From Hyphomonas sp. (lineage in GTDB: Bacteria; Pseudomonadota; Alphaproteobacteria; Caulobacterales; Hyphomonadaceae), in the NCBI GenBank assembly GCA_013791775.1, contig VMTE01000028.1, positions 1-64,000 on the forward strand: a DNA stretch of 64,000 nucleotides, read 5' to 3'. The notes beneath the pieces are model-generated. The model made no database searches, was not told the DNA's origin, and saw only the letters and a list, made by a program, of their open reading frames with translations. Both the position numbers and the translations under genes were made by a program. Positions 34,306 to 43,520 of the stretch are shown here, one piece after another (position 1 is the first letter of the stretch; every line of letters begins with the position of its first letter).

Positions 34306-35640
34306 ATGCCCCCTTCCCCTGAAACCCTCTACGCGGCGCCGGCCGAGTGGGTCGCGCGCGGCGCAGGGGCGCAGGGCAATCTCTTCCTCACCGGCCGGGC
34401 CGGAACCGGCAAGACAACCCTCTTGCGGAAATTTCTCGCCGAAGCGGGCGACAAGGCCGTGATCGTCGCCCCGACCGGCGTGGCCGCCATGAATGCGGGC
34501 GGCCAGACGATCCATTCTTTCTTCAAGCTGCCGCCGCGCCTGATCGAGCCGCAGGACGTGCGGCGCCTGCCGAACGCGCGCGTTGTGCGCGCGGTGGATA
34601 CGGTCGTCATCGACGAGATCTCGATGGTACGCGCCGACATGCTGGACGCCATCGACCGCAGCCTGAAGCTGAACCGGGGATCGAAGCGCCCCTTCGGCGG
34701 TGTGCGGATGATCCTGTCGGGAGACCTGCACCAGCTGCCGCCCGTGGTCTCCAATCAGGAAAGCCCGATCCTGCAGGAACGGTTCGGGGGTAACTATTTC
34801 TTCAACACGCCGGCCTTCAAGGAAGCGGAGTTCTCGCTGCTCGCGCTGAAGCATGTTTTCCGGCAGGAAGACCCGCGCTTTCTGGCCTTGCTGGGCGCGT
34901 TGCGCAATGGCCGGGTGACGCCGAATGACGAGGCGACGCTGGCGCGGCTTGTCTCCGCCCGCAGCGCCGCCGACGCCTCGGAAACGCACGTCGTGCTGAC
35001 GCCCAACAACGCCAACGCCTTCCGCATCAACCAGACGCGGCTGGCAGAGCTGAAGGGTGAAAGCCGGAAGTTCCCGGCGGACGTGCAGGGCCAGTTTGAC
35101 GAGAAGAGTTTCCCGACCGAGTCGGACCTCGAACTGAAGGTCGGCGCGCGGGTGATGCTGATCCGCAACGATCCGGAAGGCCGGTGGGTCAACGGGACGC
35201 TGGCGCATGTCGAAGGGTTCGGGGCCAAGAGCGTGATCGTCAAGATCGATAAGCGGGTCTACGAGATCGAACCCGCCGCCTGGGAGAAGTATCGCTACGA
35301 CTTCGAGATGGACACCAAGAAGGTGAAGCGTGAAGTGGTTGGCACGTTCAAGCAGGTGCCGCTGCGCCTCGCCTATGCCGTGACGATCCACAAGGCGCAG
35401 GGCCTGACGCTGGACAAGGTGTTCATCGACTTCGATTCAGGAATGTTCGCCCACGGACAAGCCTATGTCGCCTTCTCGCGGGCGCGCACACTGGAGGGGC
35501 TGGAGATTTCGCGCCCGCTGCGCCCGCGCGACCTGGTGCTGGACCGCGACGCCTTCGCCTTCGGCCCGCTCGACACGATCGAGGATACGCCGGCCTACCT
35601 GCTGGCCAGGTTCCGCAAGGATGAAGGCGTTCTGGTCTGA
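34306..35640 (+). CDS. Pif1/RecD-like superfamily 1B DNA helicase
   Basis: A 444-residue 5'-3' helicase-like ATPase. Walker A is GRAGTGKTTLLRKF, motif Ia APTGVAAMNAGGQTIHSFF, Walker B VVIDEISMVRADML, motif III GDLHQLPPVV, motif V TIHKAQGLTLDKV and motif VI AYVAFSRARTLEGLEI. This set is the classic Pif1/RecD2-type pattern. The role is probably replication fork or recombination related. The start is ambiguous: ATG 34306 or TTG 34294, neither with a clear ribosome site. It follows a GNAT gene by 14 bases. Confidence 0.9.
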   Translation: MPPSPETLYAAPAEWVARGAGAQGNLFLTGRAGTGKTTLLRKFLAEAGDKAVIVAPTGVAAMNAGGQTIHSFFKLPPRLIEPQDVRRLPNARVVRAVDTVVIDEISMVRADMLDAIDRSLKLNRGSKRPFGGVRMILSGDLHQLPPVVSNQESPILQERFGGNYFFNTPAFKEAEFSLLALKHVFRQEDPRFLALLGALRNGRVTPNDEATLARLVSARSAADASETHVVLTPNNANAFRINQTRLAELKGESRKFPADVQGQFDEKSFPTESDLELKVGARVMLIRNDPEGRWVNGTLAHVEGFGAKSVIVKIDKRVYEIEPAAWEKYRYDFEMDTKKVKREVVGTFKQVPLRLAYAVTIHKAQGLTLDKVFIDFDSGMFAHGQAYVAFSRARTLEGLEISRPLRPRDLVLDRDAFAFGPLDTIEDTPAYLLARFRKDEGVLV

Positions 35641-35668
35641 CGCGCGGCGCTCGCAGCGGCCCGCCGCT

Positions 35669-36430
35669 TCAGGCGAAGACTTCGCCATAGCTGGACGTTG
35701 CGCCGCCCGGCGCGCGCCGGCGCACGACCGTTCCTGCCACCATGTCATGGACGCAGCGCCGTTCAGCGTTGAACAGGCCGAGCAGGTAGCCCGACCCCAA
35801 AGGCATGACGTTGGCCGCGAGACGGCCGACCGTGTTGCGCAGGATGACCGCGCGCAGGCGCGGCGAGCCGCCAAACCGGTCCGTGACCTGGGCGCCGACC
35901 AGCATTTTCCCGAGCGTCGCCTGATACGATGACGATTCCATCGCGATATTATAAACGCTCTGCCCGACCACGAAGATCAGGGCGTAGCCTAGCAGCTCGA
36001 CCGTTGCCGCCGCTTCCGCCGCGCTGCCCGGCTCGACCGACGCATAGGCGTTGAGGCTGGCCATCATGCTGTCGTGGAAGACGAGGAAGATCAGGCACCA
36101 CAGGCCGAGTTCATCGACCAGACGCGCCGCGACCCGGCGGCCCCAGACAGGCTTTTGGTCACCGGCACCCGACGGCGACTTTGGCTTCGTCTTGACCGGC
36201 TTCGGCGGCGCTGGTGGTTTTGGCGCGGTTTCGGCCGGGGGGGCGAAACGGTGGGTCTCGGCCGGGCGCGGCGCCTTCATTTCCGGCGCAGGCTTTCGTT
36301 CGGGAACCGGCTTGGCAGCGGGCTTTAGGGCGGGCAGCGGCGGCAGCGGCGCGCCAGCGGGCCGCTTGCCGAATGCCGGCCTTGGCCCCGCCATTCCGGT
36401 CGCTTGCGTCATTTTTCCAAACGTAGCCAT
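35669..36430 (-). CDS. RDD family membrane protein
   Basis: A 253-residue protein. Residues 1-110 are low-complexity, rich in Pro, Ala and Lys (cytosolic). The RDD domain follows, beginning WGRRVAARLVDELGLW with the conserved Arg-Asp pair, then three membrane segments including a C-terminal RNTVGRLAANVMPLGSGYL and the FNAERRCVHDMVAGTVVV-type loop (family variant DMVAGT). RDD proteins are of unknown or ion-transport-related function. Convergent with the helicase gene, which ends 29 bases away. Confidence 0.85.
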   Translation of the reverse strand: MATFGKMTQATGMAGPRPAFGKRPAGAPLPPLPALKPAAKPVPERKPAPEMKAPRPAETHRFAPPAETAPKPPAPPKPVKTKPKSPSGAGDQKPVWGRRVAARLVDELGLWCLIFLVFHDSMMASLNAYASVEPGSAAEAAATVELLGYALIFVVGQSVYNIAMESSSYQATLGKMLVGAQVTDRFGGSPRLRAVILRNTVGRLAANVMPLGSGYLLGLFNAERRCVHDMVAGTVVRRRAPGGATSSYGEVFA

Positions 36431-36523
36431 GGCCGGCCTCCGAGTCGCGGAAAGCCTAGCCCAACACCCTGTAGATCCGCCGAAGCGATCCGGCGAAATT
36501 CAACCGGCTTCGTTCAGATATTG

Positions 36524-36754
36524 TCAGGCCAGCTTGCGGATCTCTTCGGCCAGCGCGCGATCCTTGTCGGTCACGATGGTTTCCAGCGTCCGCACACGGT
36601 CCTTCAGGCGCCGGATGTCTTCCTGCATCGCCGCGATCTCGGCGTCGGAAGCGGCAGACCGGGGCTGCTCGGCCCGGGTCTTCAGATAGGTCGTGACAAT
36701 CGTGGAGCCGATGCCCAACGCGACGATGATCACCACCATCGTAAAAACATCCAT
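36524..36754 (-). CDS. PspB-like small membrane protein
   Basis: A 76-residue protein: one N-terminal transmembrane segment (FTMVVIIVALGIGSTIVTTYL) followed by a long coiled-coil helix with MQEDIRRLKDRVRTLETIVT. The tail RVRTLETIVTDKDRALAEEI matches the PspB-type pattern RVxxLExIxTD. It is paralogous to the next gene upstream (36817-37017) and shares its tail motif with PspC at 60.7-61.1 kb. Start at ATG 36754 with GGAGG upstream. Likely a PspC partner or envelope-stress component; the function is inferred. Confidence 0.75.
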   Translation of the reverse strand: MDVFTMVVIIVALGIGSTIVTTYLKTRAEQPRSAASDAEIAAMQEDIRRLKDRVRTLETIVTDKDRALAEEIRKLA

Positions 36755-36816
36755 GAGAGACCTCCTGCTGTGCTTTCAAGTTCGAGTGTAGACCGGGCCG
36801 GTCAACCGGGCCAGCC

Positions 36817-37017
36817 TCAGAGCCCGTCAATGTCGCGGCGAAGCTGCCAGTCACTGTCGGTGATGATTTTCTCGAGCGCCCGCACGCGCTCTGACAGTCG
36901 GGCGATGGCCTCGTCGCGCGGGTCCGGACCTTCAAAGCGCGGCATGCGCCGCCGGTCGCGCCGCGTCAGCAGCCAGACGAACAGGATGATCCCGAAAACC
37001 GGCCAGAACGAACCCAT
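36817..37017 (-). CDS. PspB-like small membrane protein
   Basis: A 66-residue protein: a short membrane segment (FWPVFGIILFVWLL) then a basic stretch RRDRRRMPRFEG and a coiled-coil tail RVRALEKIITDSDWQLRRDI. The tail closely matches the PspB signature and the extreme C-terminus of PspC in this window. It lies 62 bases before the related 36524-36754 gene, so the two may be a duplicated pair. ATG 37017 follows GGAGG. Unlike true PspB it is away from pspA and pspC. Confidence 0.72.
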   Translation of the reverse strand: MGSFWPVFGIILFVWLLTRRDRRRMPRFEGPDPRDEAIARLSERVRALEKIITDSDWQLRRDIDGL

Positions 37018-37095
37018 GGCTTCCTCCCATACATATCGAATATCAATGTGGGAAAGTTTGGGGTCCGCACAAGGGCCTGCGCGTGTTTTTTGGAA

Positions 37096-37551
37096 TCACC
37101 GCCCCGTCGAGCCAAACCCGCCGGCGCCGCGGGCAGTTTCGTCCAGCGTGTCGACCTCGGCCCAGGCGAGGCGGGTGACCGGTGCGAGCACGAGCTGGGC
37201 GATGCGCTCGCCGCGCTGGATCGTGAAGGCCTCGGCGCCGAGATTGATCAGGATCACCTTGATCTCTCCCCGGTAATCGCTGTCGATGGTGCCGGGCGTG
37301 TTGAGGCAGGTGAGGCCGTGTTTCGCCGCAAGGCCGGAGCGCGGGCGGACCTGAATCTCGTAGCCTTCGGGAATCGCGACCGATAGGCCGGTCGGCACCA
37401 GGGCGCGCTCGCCCGGCTTCAGCACCATCGGCGCGTCTTCGGAAACGGCGGCGCGCACGTCCATTCCGGCCGATCCCGCCGTCTCGTAAGCGGGCAGATC
37501 GAGGCCGGCAAAATGCGGCAGAGGGCGAACCTGGACAGTGATGTTGCTCAT
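37096..37551 (-). CDS. dut: dUTP diphosphatase
   Basis: A 151-residue trimeric dUTPase that hydrolyses dUTP to dUMP and protects DNA from uracil. Motif 1 SAGMDVRA, motif 2 RPRSGLAAK, motif 3 [16 protein letters not shown], motif 4 ERIAQLVL and the flexible C-terminal P-loop-like motif 5 [11 protein letters not shown] are all present. ATG 37551 starts [12 protein letters not shown]. Upstream extension frames are low-quality. It is a single-gene unit. Confidence 0.96.
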   Translation of the reverse strand: MSNITVQVRPLPHFAGLDLPAYETAGSAGMDVRAAVSEDAPMVLKPGERALVPTGLSVAIPEGYEIQVRPRSGLAAKHGLTCLNTPGTIDSDYRGEIKVILINLGAEAFTIQRGERIAQLVLAPVTRLAWAEVDTLDETARGAGGFGSTGR

Positions 37552-37662
37552 CGCCCCCGGGTGCGGAGACTCTGGCGCGGAGTCAAGCGCGCATGAAAAT
37601 CGCTTGACGAAACCGAATATGTGAATGAATAAACGCTCACTGTTGTTTTCGATGAGGGGGGA

Positions 37663-38268
37663 ATGCATTTGCAAAAGCAGATCGTTTGGGGACTCACCCT
37701 GTTTCGTGCTGGCGCCGGCGTCGTCCCTTGGGTACTGGCTTGGTCCGGTGGTCTCACCTGGATCGCTGCTGCGTTGATCCTGCCTGCTTTGCTCTCCGAC
37801 ATCTTCGATGGAATCCTCGCTCGACGCTGGGGCCTCGCCTCGACGCTTCTGCGCCGGGCTGATGGCTGGGCGGACCTCTGTTTCGTGCTGAGCTACACTG
37901 CTTTCTGTCTTGTGTTTCGCTGGCCGCAGCTTCAGCCGTTCGCGTTACCTGTTCTGGTATTGGGCGGCTTCAAGCTGGCATCGACGGCTCAGGATTTCCT
38001 GCGCTACGGACGCGGTGCGGCATTCCATTTCTGGTCGGCAAAGCTCTGGGCCCTGCCGTACTATGCGCTTTTGTTCGAACTGGTCGCGGACCTTGGAACG
38101 GTCTGGTTCTTCTGGCCGACATTTGTCATGGGTCTTGTCGCAATCACCGAAGAGATGGTTGCCGTGCTTCTGATACCGGTCTGGCTGCACGATCAGCCGC
38201 ACATTCTTGCGGCGCTGAAGACAGCACGGCTGCTGCGAAACGACCGGACTATTCCGCCGCAAGTCTGA
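37663..38268 (+). CDS. CDP-alcohol phosphatidyltransferase family protein
   Basis: A 201-residue membrane enzyme of the CDP-AP family that makes phospholipids from CDP-diacylglycerol and an alcohol. The motif DGxxAR is [10 protein letters not shown] (residues about 45-54), with later catalytic aspartates in RRADGWAD. In the standard D(x2)DG(x2)AR(x8)G(x3)D(x3)D pattern the conserved Gly is Leu here. About six transmembrane segments. The product lipid is unknown. ATG 37663 is preceded by GAGGGGGG at short spacing; a possible TTGACG -35 lies at 37604. The 3' end overlaps coaBC by 20 bases. Confidence 0.82.
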   Translation: MHLQKQIVWGLTLFRAGAGVVPWVLAWSGGLTWIAAALILPALLSDIFDGILARRWGLASTLLRRADGWADLCFVLSYTAFCLVFRWPQLQPFALPVLVLGGFKLASTAQDFLRYGRGAAFHFWSAKLWALPYYALLFELVADLGTVWFFWPTFVMGLVAITEEMVAVLLIPVWLHDQPHILAALKTARLLRNDRTIPPQV

Positions 38269-39475
38269 GGCCGCTGCCGGGATCTGTCAGCGCCTCGGCC
38301 ACGCGGGCGGCGAGGCGGCGGGAGACGTCGTCCTTGGCGAGACGCGGCCAGTGTTCGGCGCCGTCCGGGGTGATCAGCAGGATCTCGTTCTCAGCCCCGC
38401 CCATCACGTCGCCGGAGACATCATTGGCGACGATCCAGTCGCAGCCCTTGCGGGCGCGTTTCTCGACAGCGAGCTGCTCGACATCATGCGTCTCGGCAGC
38501 AAAGCCGATGACGAGGCGCGGGCGGCCCTTCCGCTTGTGGCTGATCGTGCGCAGGATATCCGGGTTCTCGGTCAGCTGGATGGCAGGCGCCTCGCCCTGC
38601 CCTTTCAGCTTCAGCTTTTTCGGCGCGGCCTTGACCGGGCGCCAGTCGGCCACGGCGGCGACCGAGACGAACACGTCGGCCGGCAGCGCGTCCTCGCAGG
38701 CCTTCAGCATGTCGCGCGCGGTTTCGACTGCGACGACATCAACCCCCATCGGCGCCGGCAGCGCGACCGGGCCGGAGACGAGGGTGACACGGGCGCCTTC
38801 AGCCGCGAGGGCGGCGGCGATGCCATAGCCCTGCTTGCCGGAGGAATGATTTGAAATGTAGCGCACCGGGTCGAGCGGCTCGCGCGTCGGGCCGGCGGTG
38901 ACAAGGGCGTGGACACCGGCAAGCCGTTTCGACGGCGGGGCGAGCGCCGCCTCGATCTCGGCTGCGATGGCGCTGACGTCCGGCAGACGGCCCGGTCCGA
39001 ATTCGCCGCAGGCCATCGCACCGACATCGGGCTCGAGCACGCGCACACCGTCCGCGCGCAGGCGGGCGACATTGCGCTTGGTGGCAGCATGCTGCCACAT
39101 CCGCACGTTCATGGCGGGCACCATCAGCACCGGCTTGTCGGTGGCGAGCAAGGTGGTGGAGGCAAGGTCATTGGCGAGGCCGTTCGCGGCCTTGGCCATC
39201 AGGTCGGCCGTCGCCGGGCAGACGACCACCAGGTCAGCCGAGCGCGACAGCTCGATATGACCCATCTCGGTCTCGTCGGTAAGATCGAACAGTTCGGTGA
39301 ACACCTTCTCGCCTGACAGCGCCGCGACCGACAGCGGCGTGACGAATTCAGCCCCGGCTTTGGTCAGGATGCAGCGCGAGGCAATGCCGCGCCGTCCGAG
39401 ATCACGGATCAGCTCAAGGCTTTTGTAGGCGGCGATTCCGCCGCCGATGATCAGGAGGATTCTCGGGCTGTTCAT
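38249..39475 (-). CDS. coaBC: Bifunctional phosphopantothenoylcysteine decarboxylase / phosphopantothenate-cysteine ligase
   Basis: A 408-residue coenzyme A biosynthesis enzyme. The CoaC flavin domain has [18 protein letters not shown], the catalytic His in [27 protein letters not shown] (PASANMR-type loop) and the reactive Cys in [14 protein letters not shown]. The CoaB ligase domain begins [20 protein letters not shown], with the catalytic Lys region [11 protein letters not shown]. Complete length. Convergent overlap of 20 bases with the phosphatidyltransferase gene. Confidence 0.96.
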   Translation of the reverse strand: MNSPRILLIIGGGIAAYKSLELIRDLGRRGIASRCILTKAGAEFVTPLSVAALSGEKVFTELFDLTDETEMGHIELSRSADLVVVCPATADLMAKAANGLANDLASTTLLATDKPVLMVPAMNVRMWQHAATKRNVARLRADGVRVLEPDVGAMACGEFGPGRLPDVSAIAAEIEAALAPPSKRLAGVHALVTAGPTREPLDPVRYISNHSSGKQGYGIAAALAAEGARVTLVSGPVALPAPMGVDVVAVETARDMLKACEDALPADVFVSVAAVADWRPVKAAPKKLKLKGQGEAPAIQLTENPDILRTISHKRKGRPRLVIGFAAETHDVEQLAVEKRARKGCDWIVANDVSGDVMGGAENEILLITPDGAEHWPRLAKDDVSRRLAARVAEALTDPGSGLRLAAE

Positions 39476-39605
39476 ACGGTATTCTTGTCCGGTTTGAGGC
39501 TGTTTCTAGCGCAAAAACCTTGCAACGCCCCCATCAAATCCTCAGGATTGGCGGGCGCGCGTCAAGACTGTGTCAAGACTTGAGACCGCTCTGGCGGCAG
39601 AACGC

Positions 39606-39929
39606 CTAGTCCTTGACGCGGATCACACGCGACTGGGACGACCCGCTGAAATCGGTCTTGGCGGCCGCCCTGAAGCCCTTGTTGCCTTCGCTGGGCTCGA
39701 TCGCTCGCACCGTCACCGAGGCGCTGGACGCGCCGCCAACCCGGTGCAGCACAAGGGTCTCGCGCGTCCCGCCGCAGGCGACCCGCACGATGGCGGTGCG
39801 CCGGTTGGCAGCCTGGGCCGCGTCGAGGGCGGCGCGTGTGGCCACTTCCGTTGCGGCCGAGCACGGGTCAGCCAGGGCCGGCGCCGCGAGGCTGAAAAGT
39901 GCCGACAGGGCAATGAGGAAACGTTTCAT
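39606..39929 (-). CDS. Small exported protein of unknown function
   Basis: A 107-residue precursor with signal peptide MKRFLIALSALFSLAAPALA. The mature 87 residues are soluble, with two cysteines (ADPCSAAT and RVACGGTR) that may form a disulfide. The C-terminal part, including SASVTVRAIEP, is strand-rich. No recognised family. It lies alone between coaBC and ubiB on the same strand, with 130 bases upstream showing no clear element. Confidence 0.7.
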   Translation of the reverse strand: MKRFLIALSALFSLAAPALADPCSAATEVATRAALDAAQAANRRTAIVRVACGGTRETLVLHRVGGASSASVTVRAIEPSEGNKGFRAAAKTDFSGSSQSRVIRVKD

Positions 39930-40053
39930 CGGGCAGCTCCATGGACGGCGACCCGTGCACGCTAGCCCACCCTTGCCAAAGTATTAACCGCTTACGCCCC
40001 GTGGGGGAGTTCGGCGCCGTCCGGCAAGCCCGGCCCGCGAGAAATTCGCGCGC

Positions 40054-41571
40054 CTAATTGACCGCGCGCACGGCCCAGGCAGCGGCGACCCCAAGCACAC
40101 CGATCAGTCCGAACCATCCCCACCAGGGCGCAAAGCGCTGCGGCGGAGGGGGTGCCGGCTCGGCCTCGAGGCTTTTCTCGAACCGGTCCATCACTTCGGG
40201 AAGGCGTTTCAGGCGGTTCGTCACGTCACGGACGTTTTCGGTGATCATCCGGACGGCGCCCTCCGGTCCGAAATTGCGGCGCATCCAGCCTTCGATGACC
40301 GGTTCCGATGCGTTCCAGATATTGTGCGCGGGGTCGATGGTGCGCGCCACGCCCTCAACCTGCACCATCGTTTTCTGCAGCAGCACAAGCTCCGGGCGAA
40401 GCGCCATGCCGAAGGTGTGGGTATAGTCGAAGAGCTGCAGCAGGACGCGGCCCATGGAGACTTCTTCCGCAGGCCGGCCGAACAGCGGCTCGCCGATCGA
40501 GCGAAGCGCCTGGGCAAAGTCGCCGACCGACTGGCTGGACGGCACATAGCCGGCCTCGAAATGCACTTCGGCAATGCGCTTGTAGTCGCGCTTCAGGAAG
40601 CCCCACAGGATCTCCGCCAGGAAGCGGCGCTCCATCGGGCCGATCCGGCCGATGATGCCGAAATCGACCAGCGCGATGCGCCCTTCCGGCGTGAGGATCG
40701 CGTTGCCTTCGTGCATATCGGCATGGAAGACCCCGTGCTCGATGGCGCTGGCGAGGAAGCCTTGCGTGATGTCGTTGGCGAGTTTCCGGCGGTCGAGCCC
40801 GGGCCGGTCCAGTACGCCCGGCGCGGTCAGCGGCGTGCCGTCGATCCAGGCAATCGTCAGCACACGGCGGCCGGTGCGTTCCCAGTCCACCTTTGGAATG
40901 TCGAAGTAGCCGGTCTTCTCGTGAATGACCCGCATCTCGTCGGCGCCGCCCGCTTCCAGCCGCAGATCGAGTTCGCGCAACATCGCATTCGAAATCGTTT
41001 CAGTGAACGCGACCGGACGCAGCCGCCGGCTTTCGCCCGAGACGCCTTCAATCGTGCGCGCCGCCCGGCGCATCGCCGAAAGTTCGAGTTCCAGTTGCCG
41101 CTCGATGCCGGGCCGCAGGATCTTCACGGCGCGGTCACCGTCGGCAAGCGCCATCCGGTGCACCTGCGCGAGCGAAGCGGCCGCCACGGGTTCCGACAGG
41201 CCGGGAAACAAACGCGCAGCTTCATCGGCGCCGAACTCGTCGGCAAGCGCCGCGCGCGCCTGCTTCATCGGGAAGGGCGGCAACTTGTCCTTGAGGCGCG
41301 ACAGGTCGCCCGCAACCTCCGAACCGAACACGTCCGGCCGGGTGGCGAGAAACTGGCCCAGCTTGATGTAGGCGGGGCCGAGGCCCTCCAGCGCGGTGGC
41401 AAGGCGCTGGCCGGGACGGCCCCGTGCGCCGCCGAACAGGCGCAGCACAGCGCCCGCAGCGCGGGCCGGAATCGGCAGACGGGACTGGTAGGCACCCGGC
41501 AGCACGACATCGTGCCGGGCGAGCGCCGTGCCCGCCCGCATCAAGCGCCAGTAGTCACCAAGCGCGCCCAT
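40054..41571 (-). CDS. ubiB: UbiB family protein kinase-like ubiquinone biosynthesis protein
   Basis: A 505-residue atypical kinase-fold ATPase needed for coenzyme Q synthesis. The KxGQ motif is AYIKLGQFLATRPD, the Ala-rich loop AAASLAQVHRMAL replaces the P-loop, and the catalytic region is HADMHEGNAILTPEG with VDFG. A C-terminal membrane anchor (WFGLIGVLGVAAAWAVRAV) is present. ATG 41571. It is divergent from a 54-residue membrane protein gene and neighbours ubiE, consistent with a quinone cluster. Confidence 0.93.
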   Translation of the reverse strand: MGALGDYWRLMRAGTALARHDVVLPGAYQSRLPIPARAAGAVLRLFGGARGRPGQRLATALEGLGPAYIKLGQFLATRPDVFGSEVAGDLSRLKDKLPPFPMKQARAALADEFGADEAARLFPGLSEPVAAASLAQVHRMALADGDRAVKILRPGIERQLELELSAMRRAARTIEGVSGESRRLRPVAFTETISNAMLRELDLRLEAGGADEMRVIHEKTGYFDIPKVDWERTGRRVLTIAWIDGTPLTAPGVLDRPGLDRRKLANDITQGFLASAIEHGVFHADMHEGNAILTPEGRIALVDFGIIGRIGPMERRFLAEILWGFLKRDYKRIAEVHFEAGYVPSSQSVGDFAQALRSIGEPLFGRPAEEVSMGRVLLQLFDYTHTFGMALRPELVLLQKTMVQVEGVARTIDPAHNIWNASEPVIEGWMRRNFGPEGAVRMITENVRDVTNRLKRLPEVMDRFEKSLEAEPAPPPPQRFAPWWGWFGLIGVLGVAAAWAVRAVN

Positions 41572-41656
41572 TCAACGATTTCCTGCCACAGTGGAACCGA
41601 ACGCCTCGCCGGCGCGTTGTTTACTGGTTACCCACACTTGAAGAGCGAGTTCCGTC

Positions 41657-41821
41657 ATGTCCGAATCCCCCTCATCCAACAAGTTCCTGTACCTGATCGT
41701 CGGCATCCTGATCGCGGCCGCGGTTGGGTTCGGCATCTACTACTTCACCGAAGGTCAAGGCGGCCCGGACAAGGTCGAGATTTCCGTCGGCGAAGACGGC
41801 ATCAAGATCGACGGAAACTAG
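41657..41821 (+). CDS. 54-residue single-pass membrane protein
   Basis: Starts at ATG 41657 and ends TAG 41819-41821. The product has a short polar N-terminus (MSESPSSNK), one transmembrane helix (FLYLIVGILIAAAVGFGIYY) and an acidic periplasmic tail VEISVGEDGIKIDGN. It is divergent from ubiB and convergent with ubiE. Its composition is sensible for a real protein and its frame is unbroken; it is too short for usual gene callers. Function unknown; a link to quinone synthesis is only positional. Confidence 0.6.
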   Translation: MSESPSSNKFLYLIVGILIAAAVGFGIYYFTEGQGGPDKVEISVGEDGIKIDGN

Positions 41822-41832
41822 GCGGGCCATGG

Positions 41833-42621
41833 TCACGCCGCCCAGCCGAAATGCAGGGCGGCGATCCCGCCCGAATAATTGGTGACGGAGACCTGCCGGA
41901 ACCCGGCACCTTCGATCTCGGCCTTGAACACCGATTGTTCCGGGAACTGACGGATCGACTCAACCAGATACTGGTAGCTCTCCCGGTCACCCGCAACCAG
42001 GCTGCCGAGCGGCGGGATCACGGCGAAGCTGTAGGCATCGTAGGCCTGCTGGAACATCGGCGCAGTCATGTGGCTGAATTCGAGCACGGCGAGGCGCCCG
42101 CCGGTCTTCAGCACACGGCGAAATTCCTTCAGGCCCGCCACTCGGTCCGCAAAGTTGCGGATGCCGAAGGAGACGGTGACCACGTCGAAGCTCTTGTCCG
42201 GATAAGGCAGCTTCTGGCCATCAGCGCAGACCCAGTCGAGGCGGCCTTCCCACTTTGCGTTATCCGCGCGGGCCTTGCCGGCTTCCAGCATGGCGTCGTT
42301 GATGTCGCACACGATGGCCGTCGCGTGGCGCGTATCGCCGCGCCGCTGACCCGCCTTGTCGGCCAGTTCAAGGAAAGCGCGCGCGAGTTCGCCGGTGCCG
42401 CCCGCCACGTCGAGGTGACGCTCGCCCGGCTGGGGGTTCACCTTGTTCATCGCGTCATGCTTCCACAGCCTGTGGACGCCAGCGCTCATCAGATCGTTCA
42501 TCAGGTCGTAGCGCGAAGCAACCGACCGGAACACGCCTTTCACCCGGGCGACCTTCTCGGCCTCCGTCACCTCTTCAAACCCGAAAGAGACCTTGCGCTG
42601 TGTTTCGTCCGTTCCAGCCAT
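41833..42621 (-). CDS. ubiE: Demethylubiquinone/demethylmenaquinone methyltransferase UbiE
   Basis: A 262-residue SAM-dependent C-methyltransferase acting late in ubiquinone (and menaquinone) synthesis. The SAM-binding motif I is HLDVAGGTGELARAF, the family signatures YDLMNDLMSAGVHRLWK and SFGIRNFADR are intact, and the end NYSGGIAALHFGW is diagnostic. The ATG at 42621 is divergent from mutM by 49 bases. It is separated from ubiB by a small gene on the other strand. Confidence 0.96.
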   Translation of the reverse strand: MAGTDETQRKVSFGFEEVTEAEKVARVKGVFRSVASRYDLMNDLMSAGVHRLWKHDAMNKVNPQPGERHLDVAGGTGELARAFLELADKAGQRRGDTRHATAIVCDINDAMLEAGKARADNAKWEGRLDWVCADGQKLPYPDKSFDVVTVSFGIRNFADRVAGLKEFRRVLKTGGRLAVLEFSHMTAPMFQQAYDAYSFAVIPPLGSLVAGDRESYQYLVESIRQFPEQSVFKAEIEGAGFRQVSVTNYSGGIAALHFGWAA

Positions 42622-42670
42622 GCCGAGCCACCTTACATGCCGCCGTCTGCTTAGCGTATATGCGATAAGG

Positions 42671-43516
42671 ATGCCTGAATTACCTGAAGTCGAGACAGTT
42701 CGCCGCGGACTTGCCCCTGTCATGGAGGGTCGGCGCATCCTGCGGCTGGAACAGCGGCGGGCGGACCTGCGCTTTCCCCTGCCCGACCGGTTTGCCGAGC
42801 GGGTGGCGAATGCCCGGATCGACCGGCTCGCGCGTCAGGCGAAGTTTCTCACCGCGCACCTCTCCACAGACGAAGTGCTGGTGATGCACCTCGGCATGAC
42901 CGGGCGGTTCACGATCTCGGGGGAACCGCCCGGCGCGTTCCACCAGGCGACCGGCGGAACAATCGCCCACGACCATGTCGTCTTCCACATGGAGGGCGGC
43001 GAGACGGTGACCTATAACGACCCACGCCGGTTCGGGTTCATGGAACTCTGGCCTGCCGCGACATTCGAGGCATATCCAAGGTTAAAGGATCTCGGGCCGG
43101 AACCACTCTCGAACGGCTTTTCCGCCGCCTATCTCGACACCGCGCTGAGGGGCAAGGCGGCGCCGGTCAAGGCCGCGCTGCTGGATCAGTCGATCATCGC
43201 CGGGCTCGGCAACATCTATGTCTGCGAAGCACTTTACCGGGCGGGCATATCGCCCAAACGCCTGTCACGGTCGATCCCGGGGCTTCGCGCCGCACGGCTG
43301 GCACCCGCGATCAGCGCGATCATTGCCGAGGCGATTGCAGCGGGCGGCTCGTCCATTTCCGACTTTGCGGGAACGGACGGCGCGCTCGGCTACTTCCAGC
43401 ACCGGTTTGACGTCTATGACCGCGAGGGGCAGCCGTGCAAACGCTGCGGCGGCATGGTCCAGCGGATCGTGCAATCGGGAAGATCGACGTTTTACTGCCA
43501 GAGCTGCCAGAGGTGA
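42671..43516 (+). CDS. mutM: Formamidopyrimidine-DNA glycosylase (MutM/Fpg)
   Basis: A 281-residue base-excision repair enzyme removing 8-oxoguanine. The catalytic MPELPEVETVRRGL start gives Pro2 and Glu3 after Met removal; a Lys in ARQAKFLTAHL is in the expected position; the helix-two-turn-helix LLDQSIIAGLGNIYVCEAL and the zinc finger CKRCGG...CQSCQ are intact. The ATG at 42671 is chosen because it starts the canonical MPELPE; an upstream start in the same frame would spoil Pro1 chemistry. Divergent from ubiE. Confidence 0.97.
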   Translation: MPELPEVETVRRGLAPVMEGRRILRLEQRRADLRFPLPDRFAERVANARIDRLARQAKFLTAHLSTDEVLVMHLGMTGRFTISGEPPGAFHQATGGTIAHDHVVFHMEGGETVTYNDPRRFGFMELWPAATFEAYPRLKDLGPEPLSNGFSAAYLDTALRGKAAPVKAALLDQSIIAGLGNIYVCEALYRAGISPKRLSRSIPGLRAARLAPAISAIIAEAIAAGGSSISDFAGTDGALGYFQHRFDVYDREGQPCKRCGGMVQRIVQSGRSTFYCQSCQR

Positions 43517-43520
43517 GGGC

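Noticed and set aside
40324-42654. 776-codon plus-strand open frame across ubiB and ubiE
   Set aside because: It is antisense to two well-supported genes, lacks family motifs, and arises from high GC codon bias.
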